Positions 31,320-43,599 are shown, counted from the first letter of the stretch. The stretch: 64,000 bases of DNA from Homarus americanus (GCF_018991925.1 NW_024729730.1:147501-211500), one strand, 5' to 3'. Translations and numbers: made by a program. The notes: generated from the letters alone by a model not told the origin.

Positions 31320-31625
31320 GGCTGTTAGAGTTGCCAGATGGTAAATATATATTCATAAGGACTAATGACCCAGGAAAACCGAAGGTGATTCAAAGGTAAT
31401 TAGTTTATTTGCAGAGGTCATTTTGAGTCGTTATTGAGGCCTCTAATTACCTTGTTAGGAGTAGTTAGGGTAGACCTTGGTGAACAGGAGAGCCAATTAG
31501 AGTATGTTGTTGGGAAAGGAGCCAAAGTTAACGGCTGAATTACCTTGTTAGCTTGTTGATAAAACGCTAATTAAGTGATGGTAACAGGTATTGTCAGGTG
31601 GTGTGAGTTAATTGGCTCCCAGTCG
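31320..31625. other. Unique AT-rich spacer
   Basis: No gene or repeat recognised. Confidence 0.5.
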
Positions 31626-31626
31626 T

Positions 31627-31662
<36 letters not shown>
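31627..31662. repeat. (CT)n microsatellite
   Basis: Perfect CT run. Confidence 0.96.
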
Positions 31663-31665
<3 letters not shown>

Positions 31666-31799
31666 GAAGGTGAAAGATATTTATAAAACATTCAGAAATT
31701 TGATAAAATATATAGATTTAAGAGATCTACTTCACTTAAAACTCTTGTAAACAGTAAAAAAAACTTGAGGTGTATATTTCACTAATATTTTTTAAAGAC

Positions 31800-32045
31800 A
31801 GAATTTGGCAAGATATTTTTCACTACCTTTAAACAATAATATAAAATTTATGATATATATTTTCATAAATTCTCAAAAACAGAGAAATTTGGGAAGATAT
31901 TTTTCACTTGATAACTCTTGACTTAGGGAAATATTTTTCACTTGATAACTCTGCTGACTTAGGGAGATATTTTCATAGACTTAATGAAATCTCTCTCAGG
32001 TTCTGAAACTCCTGAAATGTATAGTTTATGAGAAAAATATCCCAG
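31800..32045. repeat. Degenerate AGATATTTTTCACTTGATAA repeat
   Basis: GGAAGATATTTTTCACTTGATAACTC-type units recur about four times (near 31810, 31893, 31928 and 31965) in AT-rich DNA. An old minisatellite of roughly 40 to 50 bp. Confidence 0.6.
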
Positions 32046-32660
32046 TTTAATGAGGGGGATGAGCTATGATGATGGTAAGAGGGGAAGGAGAGGAGAGGAA
32101 GGAAGGGTGAGACGGAGGGAAGGAAGGGGAGGAACAGGAGGAGATGGCGTCGTAAAGGAGAATAAAAACATAATGAAAGAGGAAGATGAAAGGTTAATGG
32201 TCGATGGTGACAGAGATGAGCGTTAATTATGGACGACCTGCCGCCATGATGGTCAGAGAGAGAGAGAGAGAGAGACTAAGCGATAAATAAAGAAAAAAGG
32301 AGACACAAATAGAGAGATAAAGAAAGAGAGAAACAGACAGATAGAGAGAGAGAGAGAGATGGACAATGAATAAAACCACACCATCAAGGAAGATTTACTA
32401 CACGCAATTCGCCTCTTCCTCATCTCCCATAGTTACCCCTCTCTTGTTGTTGATAAAAAAGAAAACGGGAATCAGTTATAAAAAGAAGAAGCTAGATCAA
32501 GTTCACATTTAACCCATTAATATGATATAAACGACCCCTGACCTTTGACCTTTTGTAGGAGTCACCAATATGTTACAGTGACCTGGTTATTAGTCCAAAT
32601 AACGTACTAGTGATCACTGTTTGTTTATTGTTTGGGTTTGTGAGTTTCAAATTGAATGAT
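32046..32660. other. Spacer with GA-rich stretches
   Basis: GGAAGGAGAG at 32080-32150 and two GA runs (about 32257-32275 and 32343-32359). No gene. Confidence 0.55.
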
Positions 32661-32667
32661 AATTTTG

Positions 32668-32788
32668 TTTGTATGTATGTATGTGTATGTATGATGTATG
32701 TAAGTATGTATGTATGTATGTATGTATGTATGTATGTATGTATGTATGTATGTATGTATGTATGTATATGTATGTATTTGTATGTATG

Positions 32789-32823
<35 letters not shown>
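32668..32823. repeat. (TATG)n microsatellite
   Basis: TATG tetranucleotide run of about 155 bp with occasional ATATG and TTG interruptions. Confidence 0.97.
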
Positions 32824-32826
<3 letters not shown>

Positions 32827-32884
32827 AGAGCGAAAAGAATAAGAAATAACAAATAAAGTAAAAAATAAAGGAAAAAATACATCG

Positions 32885-33240
32885 TGGTTATTTAGAAGGA
32901 GGAGGAGGAAGAGGAGAAGGAGTAAGAGAAGGAAGAAGAAGGGGGGAAGAAGAGGTCGGCAGGACGTGTATTTTGTGTGGAGAGAAAGCGGTAATGAAGG
33001 AGAAGAGGAAGTGTAGAGAGGTGGTGAGGAGAAACAGCGATGATGGAGGAGACAGGAAACTCAGGGAGGAAGAGACCCGTAGACTGTTATTAATGGAATA
33101 GGTGAGACAGTGAGAGAGAAAAGAGAGACAGAGAGTGAGAAAGAAAAAAGGAGGTCAGGTAGAGACGTGAGACGATGAGAGAATAAAATTGAGATAGTGG
33201 TAGAGAGAGAGAGGAGAGAATTTGATAAAGTAGGCATAGC
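32885..33240. repeat. Purine-rich low-complexity block
   Basis: GGAGGAGGAAGAGG, then GAGAGAGACAG sequence. No recognisable gene. Confidence 0.7.
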
Positions 33241-33304
33241 AAAGACAGATTAAGTACAGGGGATCAATGGAATAGAAAATGTAGTATTTATTGTGGACGT
33301 TTTT

Positions 33305-33790
33305 GTGATGATGGAGGGAGGTAGGAGGGAGGGAGGGTGTGAAGGAGGGAGGGAGGAGGGGTGTGGAGGGAGGGAGGAGGGTGTGGAGGGAGAGAGGGAG
33401 GGTGTGGGTGGAGGGGGAGGGGATGTGGAGGGAGGGAAGAGGGTGTGGAGGGTTAGAGGGTGTGGGTGGAGGGAAGAGGGGTGTGGAGGGAGGGGTGTGG
33501 AGGGAGGATGGTGTAAATGGAACGATGACGGAAGGAGGAGGAAGATGGAAGGAGGGGAAGGCAGAAGGAAGGAGATAGGCGAGGAAGGGTGAAGGATAGA
33601 GGGAGAGTGAGGGAAAGAACTGAGGAGGAGAAGTACGGGAGGTAGGGAAGGGAAAGGGGTGGAAGGGTGTAGTAGTGAGTAAGGGAGAGTGGGGATAAGA
33701 TATACAGGAAGGGAGGAAAGGAGGAGAGAAAGAGACTGTCGGAGGGGAGGGAGGGAGGGACGGAGAGGGAGGGACGGAGAGATATTATTG
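33305..33790. repeat. Purine-rich minisatellite (GGGTGTGGAGGGAGGGAGGA)
   Basis: GTGTGGAGGGAGGGA units of 12 to 30 bp at 33320-33520, continuing as GGAAGG/GGGAGGGA to about 33780. Both strands carry long Gly/Glu/Arg or Pro/Ser open frames that reflect composition only. Confidence 0.88.
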
Positions 33791-34400
33791 TGATGGAAGA
33801 GTAGCTCAGGCCACCTACCGGGCCTCTCCGTCACCTTGTTGACTAGAGGCCTTTCTGCTCCCTCATGTTGACTCTCTCTGGACAATGGCTCTTTCGTTTT
33901 CCCTCTCGTTAAATGAAAACATTCCCTCTAATTGAAACGTGTAACAAGCGCTAGGACAGAACTCCATCTAGCTAAGTCGTCCCTCTCGCTAAGGTCTTTA
34001 ATTATTCAGCTGCCTCCCTCGTGTTCCTTGATGACTCCATCTAGCTAAGACCAGTGATGAGTCTTCCTTCTCTCCGCCCTCCTACATTTTAAGACTCTCC
34101 CTTTCTTTAAAACTCTCTCTCTGTCTCTTGTCTTCTCTATCTTATTATCTCTTGTCTTCTCACAGTAAAAAGACTGTCTCTCTCCTCTGTCTCCTCACAG
34201 AAAAAAACTGTCTCTCTTGTCTCTCCCTCTTGTCTCCCCTCCTAAGAAGAAGACTGTCTCTCGCTTTCGTCCTGATGGAGTCGTCTCTCTCTCTCACTCG
34301 GCCAGGAACAAGGTCTCGGTGGCAGCAAGAGAGAGCAGACGTGAGTGAGGTCTTACTGAGCCGCGGGCACCAGGCCTTGTGGGGGGGGTGTCCGTATTTT
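33791..34400. other. Spacer with CTGTCTCTC degenerate repeats
   Basis: Around 34100-34270, AAAGACTGTCTCTC recurs three to four times at about 35 to 55 bp spacing. No gene is recognised. Confidence 0.55.
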
Positions 34401-34430
34401 CTCATGCCGGGCCTCCTTCTGCTCTGCTCC

Positions 34431-34590
34431 TGCTGCCGGCGACGCTGCTGGTGGTGCTGGTGTTTATGTATGAGTGGTTGTGGGAGTCGTGTCTGCTGAT
34501 ATGCTTCCTGCTGCCGGCGACGCTACTGGTGGTGGTGGTGGTTATGTATGAGTGTTTGTGTGAGTCGTTTCTGGCGCAGCTGTTGCTCTG
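34431..34590. repeat. 78-bp direct duplication
   Basis: TGCTGCCGGCGACGCT occurs at 34431 and 34509, followed by GTGG..TTATGTATGAGTG and GAGTCGT in both, so the period is 78 bp (26 codons). One plus frame stays open across both units with a hydrophobic peptide, but only two copies exist and the flanks are GTG repeats. Confidence 0.8.
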
Positions 34591-34604
34591 TTACTGTTAC
34601 CTGC

Positions 34605-34852
34605 GGTGATGGTGGTGGTAGGTGGTGGTGGTGGGTGATGGTAGTGGTGGTGGGTGATGGTAGTGGTGGTGGGTGATGGTAGTGGTGGTGGGTGATTGGT
34701 GGTGGTGGGTGATGGTGGTGGTGGTGGGTGATGGTGAGTGGTGGTGGGTGATGGTGGTGGTAGTAGTAGTAGTAGTTGTGGTGGTGGTGGTGGTGGTGGT
34801 GATAGTAGGTGATGTTGGTGGGTGGTGGTAGTGGTAGGTGGTGTTGACTTAG
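34605..34852. repeat. (GTG)n/GGTGATGGTAGTG minisatellite
   Basis: GGTGGTGGGTGATGGTAGTG units of about 18 to 24 bp. Confidence 0.9.
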
Positions 34853-34959
34853 CTACCAGTGTGGGATCTTTCATATAATGTGCGACTCTTGCCTGGAGAG
34901 ACGTCGGGACGGCCTTCAGAATAGAGAGAGAGAATATTTTTAGACTTATATTGCTCAAT

Positions 34960-35270
34960 CCTCCCTCTTTCTGGTCCCCACCCTTCCTCCCTCACTCCCC
35001 TTCTCCCCTCCCCTTCACTCTCGGTCCCTCCCTCTTCCCCCATCATCTCACCAACCCTCCCCCCACCACACATCTCTAAACCTCAGAGTTCCACCCTGTC
35101 CCATTACCCCACAGACCCACCTCTCCCCCCACCCCTCCCTGTTCTCGATATCCTCCCCTCACTCCTTCCCCATTACCCCCCGAACCCACACCTCTCCCCC
35201 ACCCCTCCCTGGTTCTCGATATCCTCCTCACTCCTTCCCCATTACTCCAAAACTTCAAACCTTCCCCCTC
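34960..35270. repeat. C-rich block with 71-bp tandem duplication
   Basis: CCCCTCCCTGTTCTCGATATCC recurs with TTCTCG at 35142 and 35213, a 71-bp period, within polypyrimidine DNA. Confidence 0.85.
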
Positions 35271-35274
35271 TCCT

Positions 35275-35878
35275 TAGACTATGGTGTCAGCTGGTGATCG
35301 TTTAAGGTTGCGGCTCCCTGAAGTAATGGCCCACGCCATACAGTCTGGGGGAAACTCAGGGCCACAAGACGATATAGACTTTGCGGTTCGTTTAATAGGA
35401 GAAAAAAAATGATATACTCAAAATTTTGTAAAACACTGGAGTCCAATATCTGAGCATCTATAAGCCAATGGCCTTTCATTCTACATCATGGGTCTCTTCT
35501 CCTCGCATTACTAACACACCATCCTTTAATTCTTCTCTCTGAACACTAGCACACAGGTAGACACAGGTAAATAGTAACTGCTCATTTCGCCTCTGTTGAC
35601 AAATGGTTTCCAGTATTACGTTGGGATTATAATGAGACGTACTTATTAATTCTGTTTACCTGAGGCATTCCGCGCGTTGCAGTGTTGCAGTATTTTTCAT
35701 AGTTTCTGGCCGTGTTGCAGTGGTTATTGTGAAAGTTAGGTTGTTCAAAGCCTTTTATGAGCAGGAGAGAATAAGTGAGAGAATGTAGCTGAGCTGTAGG
35801 CTGTAGTGTTATGATTTCCGAGGAGGAGGAGGTCTGGGAGGCGCTGAGGAGATGCTGCATGTGAGGCATCTGTCAACT
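35275..35878. other. Unique spacer
   Basis: About 600 bp without tandem structure, at moderate GC. No gene is recognised. It directly precedes the large C-rich array. Confidence 0.55.
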
Positions 35879-35879
35879 T

Positions 35880-38800
35880 CCCACACTCCCCGTCCTTGTC
35901 AACACCCTACGTCCCCCGCCTGTGTCAATACCCCACGTCCCCCACCTGTGTCCAACACCCACACGTCCCCGCCTGTGTCAACACCCCACACGTCCCCTCC
36001 TGTGTCAACACCCCACGTCCCCGCCTGTATCAACCCCATGCCTTGTGTCCCCGCCATCAACACACACGTCCCCTCCTGTATCAACACCCCACGTCCCCTC
36101 TGTATCAACACCCACACGTCCCCCCGCCTGTGTCAACACCCCGTCCCCTCCCATCAACACCCCCACGTCCCCTCCTGTGTCAACACCCTACGTCCCCGCT
36201 TTCAAACGTCCCCCCTGTGTCGTTCCTGTTCAACACCCACACGTCCCCCCCTGTCCAACACCCCACGTCCCCCTCTGTGTCCTACCCCACACCCCCCTCC
36301 TGTTCAACACCCCACGTCCCCCGCCTGTGTCACTTCCCACGTCCCCCTGTCCAACTCCCACACGTCCCACCCTGTCAACACCCACGTCCCGCCTGTGTCA
36401 GCACCCACATCCCCCCTCTGTGTCAACACCCCACACGTCCCCCTTGTCAACACCCCACACGTCCCCGCCTGTGTCAACACCCCACACGTCCCCTCCTGTG
36501 TCCAACACCCCACACGTCCCCACCTGTGTACCCCCACGTCCCCCGTCACCCCGCCTGTGCAATACCCCCGTCTGCCTGTGTCAACACCCCACATCCCCCT
36601 CCTGTGTCCAACACCCCCTACGTCCCCGCCTGTGTCAATACCCCACACGTCCCCGCCTGTCAGCACCCCACACGTCCCCACCTGTGTCAACACCCCACGT
36701 CCCCCGTTGTGTCAACACCTACACTCCGTCCCTCCTCTGTGTCAACACCCACACGTCCCCCTCTGTCAACACCCACACGTCCCGCCTGTGTCAAACCCCA
36801 CACGTCCGCCTGTGTCACACCCCACGTCCCCTCCAGCACCCCACGTCCCCTCCTTGTCACCCCACCGTCCCCGCCTGTGTCAACACCCCACGTCCCCGCC
36901 TGTCAACACCCCACGTCCCCCGCCTGTGTCAACACCCCACACGTCCTCCTGTGTCAACACCCCACCGTCCCCGCCCGTCAACACCCCACGTCCCCCCTCT
37001 GTGTCAACACCCCACGTCCCCACCTGTGTCAACACCCACACGTCCCCTCCTGTGTCTACCCCCACACGTCCCGCCTGTGTCAACACCCCACACGTCCCCC
37101 ACCTATGTCCCCCCACGTCCCCCGCCTGTGTCAACACCCACACGTCCTCCTGTGTCAACACCCCACACGTCCCCTCCTTCCTTCCCCACGTCCCCGCCTG
37201 TGTCACGTCCCCCTCCTGTGCCAACACCACGTCCCCCGCCTGTCAACACCCGTCCCGCCTGTGTCCTCCCACGTCCCCGATCCACACCACGTCCCCGCCT
37301 GTGTCAACACCCACACGTCCCCCGCCTGTGTCAACACCCACACGTCCCCGCCTGTGTCAACACCCACACGTCCCCCCCTGTGTCCAACACCCCACACGTC
37401 CCCCTGTGTCCCCCTCCTGTGTCAACACCCCACGTCCCCTGTGTCAACACCACGTCCCCCGCCTGTGTCCAACACCACCGTCCCCCGCCTGTGTCAATCC
37501 CCACGTCCCCCCTGTCAACACCTACGTCCCCTCCTGTGTCAACACCCCACGTCCCCGCCGCAACACCCCACGTCCCCCGCCTGTGTCACACCTACACGTC
37601 CCCCGCCTGTGCCAATACCCACGTCCGCCTGTGTCAACACCCACACGTCCCTCCTGTGTCCTTCCCACACGTCCCCTCCTGTGCCAGCACCCACACGTCC
37701 CCCTCCTGTGTCAACTACACGTCCCCGCCTGTGTCACACACGTCGCCTGTGTCAACACCACACGTCCCCCGCCTGTGTCAACACCCCCACGTCCCCCTGT
37801 GTCCACCCCCCACGTCCCCGCCTGTGTCAACACCCACGTCCCGCCTGTGTCCAGCACCCCACGTCCCCTGTGTCAGCACCCCACATCCCCTCCAGTGTCC
37901 ACCCCCGTCCCCTCCTGTGTCAACACCCACACGTCCCCCGCCTGTCAACACCACGTCCCCTCATGTCAACACCCCACGTCCCCCGCCTGTGTCAACACCC
38001 CACACGTCCCCGCCTGTCAACACCCCGTCCCCCCGCCTGTGTCAACACCCCACATCCCCGCCTGTGTCAACACCCCACCGTCCCCGCCTGTGTCCAGCAC
38101 CCACGTCCCCTCCTGTGTCAACACCACGTCCCCTGTCCACACCCCACACGTCCCCCTCCTGTTCCACACCACGTCCCCGCCTGTGTCAACACCCCACACC
38201 CCTGTGTCAACACCCTACACGTCCTGCTGTGTCAATACCCACACGTCCCCACCTGTGTCAACACCTACGTCCTCCTGTGTAACACCTACGTCCCACGCCT
38301 GTGTAACACCCCACGTCCCCCGCCTGTGTCAACACCCTACACGTCCCCCGCCTGTGTCAACACCCCACACGTCCCCCATGTGTCCACACCCCACACGTCC
38401 TCCTGTGTCAACACACACGTCCCCCCTCCTGTGTCAACACCCCGTCCCTCCTGTGTCAACACCCCACACGTCCCCCGCCTGTGTCAACACCCCACACGTC
38501 TGCCTGTGAACACCCCACGTCCCCCGCCTGTGTCAACACCCCACACGTCCCCTCCTGTGTCAACACCCCACACGTCCCCCGCCTGTGTCCAACACCCCAC
38601 ACGTCCCCCGCCTGTGTCAACACCCCACACGTCCCCCTGTGTCAACACCCCACACACGTCCCCCCTCCTGTGTCCAACACCACGTCCCCGCCTGTGTCAA
38701 CACCCACCGTCCCCTCCTGTGTCAACACCCCACACGTCCCCGCTGTGTCAACACCCCACACGTCCCCTCCTCCCAGCACCCACACCCCCCGCCTGTTCCA

Positions 38801-40070
38801 CCCCGTCCCCGCCTGTGTCAACACCCACACGTCCCCACCTGTGTCCACACCCACACGTCCCCCTCCTGTGTCAACACCACACGTCCCCTCCCTGTGTCCA
38901 CACCCCACACGTCCCCGCCTGTGTCAACACCCACGTCCCCCTCCTGTGTCAACACCCCACACGTCCCCGCCTGTGTCAACACCCCACACGTCCCCCGCCT
39001 GTGTCAACACCACGTCCCCCGCCTGTGTCCAACACCCACACGTCCCCCCTGCCGTCCCCCCTGTTCAACACACGTCCCCCGCCTGTGTCACACCCCACGT
39101 CCCCTCCTGTCAACACCACACGTCCCCGCCTGTGTCAACACCCCACGTCCCCCGCGTCCCCACGTCCCCCTGTGTCCACACACGTCCCCGCCTGTGTCAA
39201 CACCCCACACGTCCCCCCTAGTCCACCCCACGTCCCCGCCTGTGCCACACCCCGTCCCGCCTGTCCTACCCCACCCCGTCCCCCGCCTGTGTCCTTCCCC
39301 ACACGTCCCCCTCCTGTGTCCAACACCCCACGTCCCCTCTGTGTCAACACCCCACGTCCCCCGCCGTCACACCCCGTCCCCCTGTGTCACACCCACACGT
39401 CCCCCGCCTGTCCCCCCAGTCCCCCCCTGTGTCAACACCCCACACGTCCCCTCTGTGTCAACACCCACACGTCCCCGCCTGTGTCAACACCCACACTCCC
39501 TCCTGTCCAACACCCCACACGTCCCCCGCCTGTCAACACCCACACGTCCCCCCTTGTCAGCACCACGTCCCCCGCCTGTGTCAACACCCCACGTCCCCTC
39601 CTGTGTCCAACACCCCATCCTCATGTGTCAACACCCACGTCCCCCTGTCCAGCACCCCACACGTCCCCTCCTGTGTCAACACCCACGTCCCCCGCCGTCC
39701 ACGTCCCCGCCTGTGTCAACACCCACACCGTCCAACACCCCACGTCCGCCTGTGTCAACACCCCACACGTCCCCGCCTGTATCAACACCCACACGTCCCC
39801 CCGCCTGTGTCACCTCCACACGTCCTCCTGTGTCAACACCCACGTCCCCGCCTGTGTCCACACCCACACGTCCCCCCGCCTGTGTCCACACCCCACACGT
39901 CCCCTCCTGTGTCAACACCCACACGTCCCCGCCTGTGTCCAACACCCCACATCCCCTCTGTTCAACACCCCACACGTCCCCGCCTGTGTCAACACCCCAC
40001 ACGTCCCCGCCTTGTCAACACCCCCACGTCCCCGCCGCGTATCCCCCCCGTCCCCGCCTCTATATCCCAA
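35880..40070. repeat. 4.2-kb C-rich minisatellite (GTGTCAACACCCCACACGTC core)
   Basis: About 160 tandem units (length divided by unit), each made of GTGTCAACACCCCACACGTC plus CCCCGCCT. Full units are about 28 bp, and deletions shorten many to 18 to 26 bp. The unit lacks stop codons in every plus frame, so frames of 500 to almost 1400 codons overlap in three frames and minus frames are also long. Unit lengths shift frame at nearly every repeat, so no protein is under selection. The minus strand has two G-runs per unit. Each unit keeps CpGs in ACACGTC and CCCGCC. Confidence 0.97.
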
Positions 40071-40079
40071 CCAATAGCA

Positions 40080-40358
40080 ACGTTCACTCAACATGGTGTC
40101 TCCCGGTGCCATCTTGAATATTTGTACACGTGTCTCGCGAACCATCACACACTACAGAAACAGTTTTCCTAGTTTTCTTATATTATCTGATTTCCCATTT
40201 TTCTATGACGTAGTAAACAGTCCCTCGCGCCGCCTGGGTAAAATTTACATATCACAGGACGCCTCCATAAAGCGGCCTGATGGTTGAGGATGTGATCGTC
40301 CCGGAACTTCCTCCAGCCTCACAATTTTCCAGACCGAAAATGATAGATGATGCCCTTT
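40080..40358. other. Unique spacer
   Basis: Moderate GC, no tandem structure, no gene recognised. Confidence 0.5.
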
Positions 40359-40360
40359 TT

Positions 40361-40385
40361 TGTGTGTGTGTGTGTGCCTGTGTGT

Positions 40386-40454
<69 letters not shown>
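40361..40454. repeat. (TG)n microsatellite
   Basis: TG run with CC and TTC interruptions. Confidence 0.97.
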
Positions 40455-40456
<2 letters not shown>

Positions 40457-40529
40457 TGAGAGAGAGACAGTGAGTAGTTACCTCCTCTAACCCACGTTTC
40501 TCTTTTTCCTCTTCTCTGACTATTGTTTT

Positions 40530-40835
40530 TCTTTACTATTATCGAATCCTGACCTCCTCCCCTCTCCTTATTCTCCCCCCTTTCCCCCCCACTTCTTATC
40601 TCCCACTCTTTATCCATCCTCCTTACCCTCCTTCCCTCCACCCCCACTGTACCTCCCCTCAACGCAACACCTCTTCCTCCACCCAATACCTTCTTTTTCT
40701 TCCTCTCCCCACTGTCCCTCCTTCCCTATCCCCTATTCTCCCCGCGACATTATTTCCCCTCTCTTCTGTCCCTCCTCCTCCTCCTCCTCCCCCTGCTCCA
40801 TAAACCGGCTGAACCAAGTTTTTTTCACGTACGCG

Positions 40836-40866
<31 letters not shown>

Positions 40867-40870
40867 CGTG
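40530..40870. repeat. Polypyrimidine block with terminal (GA)n
   Basis: CTCCTCCCC-type sequence to about 40800, then a GA run at 40841-40866. Confidence 0.8.
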
Positions 40871-40889
40871 CCATCCTTCCGGGAACTTT

Positions 40890-41100
40890 ATCATAGTTTC
40901 TCCTCTTTTCTCCCTCTCTCCTCCTCCTACTTTTTTAACCTACCTAAGAACCCTCAGGTCGCTCCTCACCCCTCCTCCTCCTACTCCTCCTCCATCTTCC
41001 TCTCTTGTCTCTCCTCCTCCTCCCCGACACCACACCCGACATTAGACCTGTTGTATATTAAGGGTATATTAAGATCTCTCTCTCTCTCTCGAACTAATTA
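40890..41100. repeat. CTCCTCC-rich tract
   Basis: Low-complexity C/T sequence ending in a CT run at about 41074-41090. Confidence 0.75.
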
Positions 41101-41164
41101 ATAGTCGCCAGAACACTCACTTAGGCTTCAGTAATGAGTGTGTATTTTGCAGTATAGATCACCA

Positions 41165-41720
41165 GTATGTTGTATTGTATGTTGTATATGAGGTGCTGTA
41201 GTGTGTTGTATTATGAGGGGCTGTAGTGTGTTGTATTATGAGGTGCTGTAGTGTGTTGTATTATGAGGGGCTGTAGTGTGTTGTATTATGAGGTGCTGTA
41301 GTGTGTTGTATTATGAGGGCTGTAGTGTGTTGTATTATGAGTGCTGTAGTGTGTTGTATGAGGGCTGTAGTGTGTTGTATTATGAGTGCTGTAGTGTGTT
41401 GTATTATGAGGGCTGTAGTGTGTTGTATTATGAGTGCTGTAGTGTGTTGTATTATGAGGTGTTGTGTGTTTTGTGTGTTGTTTATAGTGTAGTGTGTTGT
41501 ATTATGAGGTTTGTGTGTTGTATTATAGAGTGTGTTTTGTAGTGTGTTGTATTATGAGGGCTGTAGTGTGTTGTATTATGAGGGCTGTAGTGTGTTGTAT
41601 TATGAGGGTGTAGTGTGTTGTATTATGGGCTGTGGTGTTGTTGGTGTGTGTTATGGGTGTATTTTGTTTAGAGGTTGTGTGTTGTATTATGAGGGCTAGT
41701 GTGTTGTATTATGAGGGCTT
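41165..41720. repeat. About 22-25 bp minisatellite (GTAGTGTGTTGTATTATGAG)
   Basis: About 20 units of CTGTAGTGTGTTGTATTATG plus AGGGG, AGGG or AGTG. Length varies 19 to 25 bp, with a degenerate stretch at 41455-41540. Confidence 0.95.
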
Positions 41721-41834
41721 TATTGTTATTGTTATTATTTTTGTTATTATTTATTGTTATTTATTTTTCCTATTCCAAACATTTTTATTATGTTTATTTT
41801 TTTTAGGTATTTTAGGGTAATCGGGTCTTTTCTC

Positions 41835-41974
41835 TCTCCTTCCTTCCCTCTCTTTCCTTCCTTCTTTCTCCCTCCCTCCCTCTTCCTTCCCTTTCTTTCT
41901 CCTTTCCTTTCCTACTTATCTCCTCCTCCTCCCCTTCTCTTCTCTTCTTCTCCACCCCATTCTCTTTATTTCTT

Positions 41975-42039
<65 letters not shown>

Positions 42040-42045
42040 TCATCG
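41835..42045. repeat. Polypyrimidine tract with (CT)n
   Basis: CCTTCCCTC-type sequence, then a perfect CT run at about 41978-42033. Confidence 0.92.
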
Positions 42046-42317
42046 TCATCATCATCCATCTTTTCTACGGAAGAGACATTGAGAGATGGATGATGACCAG
42101 CAAGAGAGACGAATTGTAGAGAACCGAAAGAGAGGTAGAAGAGGGAAAAAAAGAGAGAGAGAGAGAGAGGCAGAGATAGAGAAAAGGTAGAGAGATAGAG
42201 AGAGATGGAGTGAAGGGAGAGAGATAAGAGACGATGTGGACAGCTACTGATGGCTCTCTCTCTGTCAACATTTACATAAACGCACCGCCACCTGTCTTAT
42301 CCCTGACTATTACCTCT

Positions 42318-42810
42318 CCTTCAGGGTAGTGGCTCCTCTTCTTCCTCCTTCAGGGTAGTGGCTCCTCTTCTTCCTCCTTCAGGCTAGTGGCTCCTCTTCT
42401 TCCTCCTTCAGGCTAGTGGCTCCTCTTCTTCCTCCTTCAGGGTAGATGGCTCCTCTTCTTCTTCCTTCCAGGCTAGTGGCTCCTTCTTCCTCCTTCAGGG
42501 TAGTGGCTCCTCTTCTTCCTCCTTCAGGCTAGTGTCCTCTTCTTCCTCCTTCAGGCTAGTGGCTCCTCTTCCTCCTGCAGGGTAGATGGCTCCTCTTCTT
42601 CCTCTCCTTCAGGGTAGTGGCTCTCTTCTTCCTCCCCTTCAGGGTAGTGGCTCTCTTCTTCCTCCTGCAGGAAATGGGTTCTCCTTCAGGCTAGTGGCTC
42701 CCTCTTCTTCCTCCCTCCCAGGGGTAGTGGCTCCTCTTCTTCCTCCTCAGGGGGTAGTGGCTCCTCTTCTTCCTCCAGGGGCGATAGTTTCTCCTCCTTC
42801 AGGGGTATTG
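42318..42810. repeat. 29-bp minisatellite (CTTCAGGGTAGTGGCTCCTC)
   Basis: About 16 units of TCCTTCAGGSTAGTGGCTCC plus TCTTCTTCC. The 3' half is more variable (CTGCAGG, CCTCCCAGGGG). Confidence 0.95.
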
Positions 42811-42819
42811 GTGAGTCCC

Positions 42820-43320
42820 AAGGTTAAGTGGCACAGGTGGCCATCGTCTTGTACCTCTCTCCAGGGACACCTTAATTGGACATCTTCTCCCCGGGGTCCC
42901 TCAGGTGTCCATTCTGTTGTTTCTTCCCTCAATTCCTCTTTCGTTCTCCGCCTTTTCTTGTATCTTTCTTTCTTCAAATTTATGTTATGCTTTCCAATAT
43001 TTTTTTCATTACTTGTTATCTTCTTAAAGGTTACAGATTCAGGTACAAGTACAGGTACAGTAATTACTCCTCACCTACCTGTCTCCTTTCATTAAGACTC
43101 ACACCACCTCTTCTCTCTATTCCTCCTGCACTTCATTTATCTATCTTTATTTGGCTCCTCCTTATCGCAGTTGATTTATTGTTTGAATATACCCCTCCAC
43201 CTCCTCCATACTCTACATATTATACAAGCACAAGTATACTCTACAGTCCTCACACTTTTTCCCCTGTATAGGTGAATTTATAATCTTCGTGTACAGAAAC
43301 GGCCAAACGTTCCATTATGC
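42820..43320. other. Unique spacer
   Basis: No tandem repeats or recognisable gene, apart from small pyrimidine-rich patches. Confidence 0.5.
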
Positions 43321-43359
43321 CTCGTGTTCGGAACTGTACCGAACCCGGTGAGTGAGATA

Positions 43360-43475
43360 CTTCAGCGCCATCTGTGGATAAGAGATGCAGTTTGGAGAGT
43401 CGTTCCAGCAGTTCGGACTCGTTCTAAAAGTTCGGAGATTCGTTCCAGTAGCTCGGAGATTCGGTTCAGTGGTTC
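43360..43475. repeat. About 21-bp degenerate repeat (GTTCGGAGATTCGTTCCAG)
   Basis: Four to five units of GTTCGGAGATTCGTTCCAGTA with substitutions. The same motif family recurs at 60.39-60.60 kb. Confidence 0.75.
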
Positions 43476-43599
43476 GTATTAGTTGTAATTACGTATAAAC
43501 ACACATACACTCCTTCACCTCCCCCTCCAACACACGCACTCAAACGCCTCAATCCCACCCCGGCAATAAACCCACACAAGCACCCTTCTCCCTCTACCC

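Noticed and set aside
33795..33830. tRNA or SINE A box (GTAGCTCAGGCC)
   Set aside because: No B box at suitable distance and no fold.
35852..40172. Open frames of 500 to almost 1400 codons, Pro/Thr/Val/Cys/His-rich, on the plus strand
   Set aside because: Three plus frames and several minus frames are open over the same DNA. The minisatellite unit lacks stops and changes length by non-multiples of three, and no domain, signal peptide or varied composition is seen.
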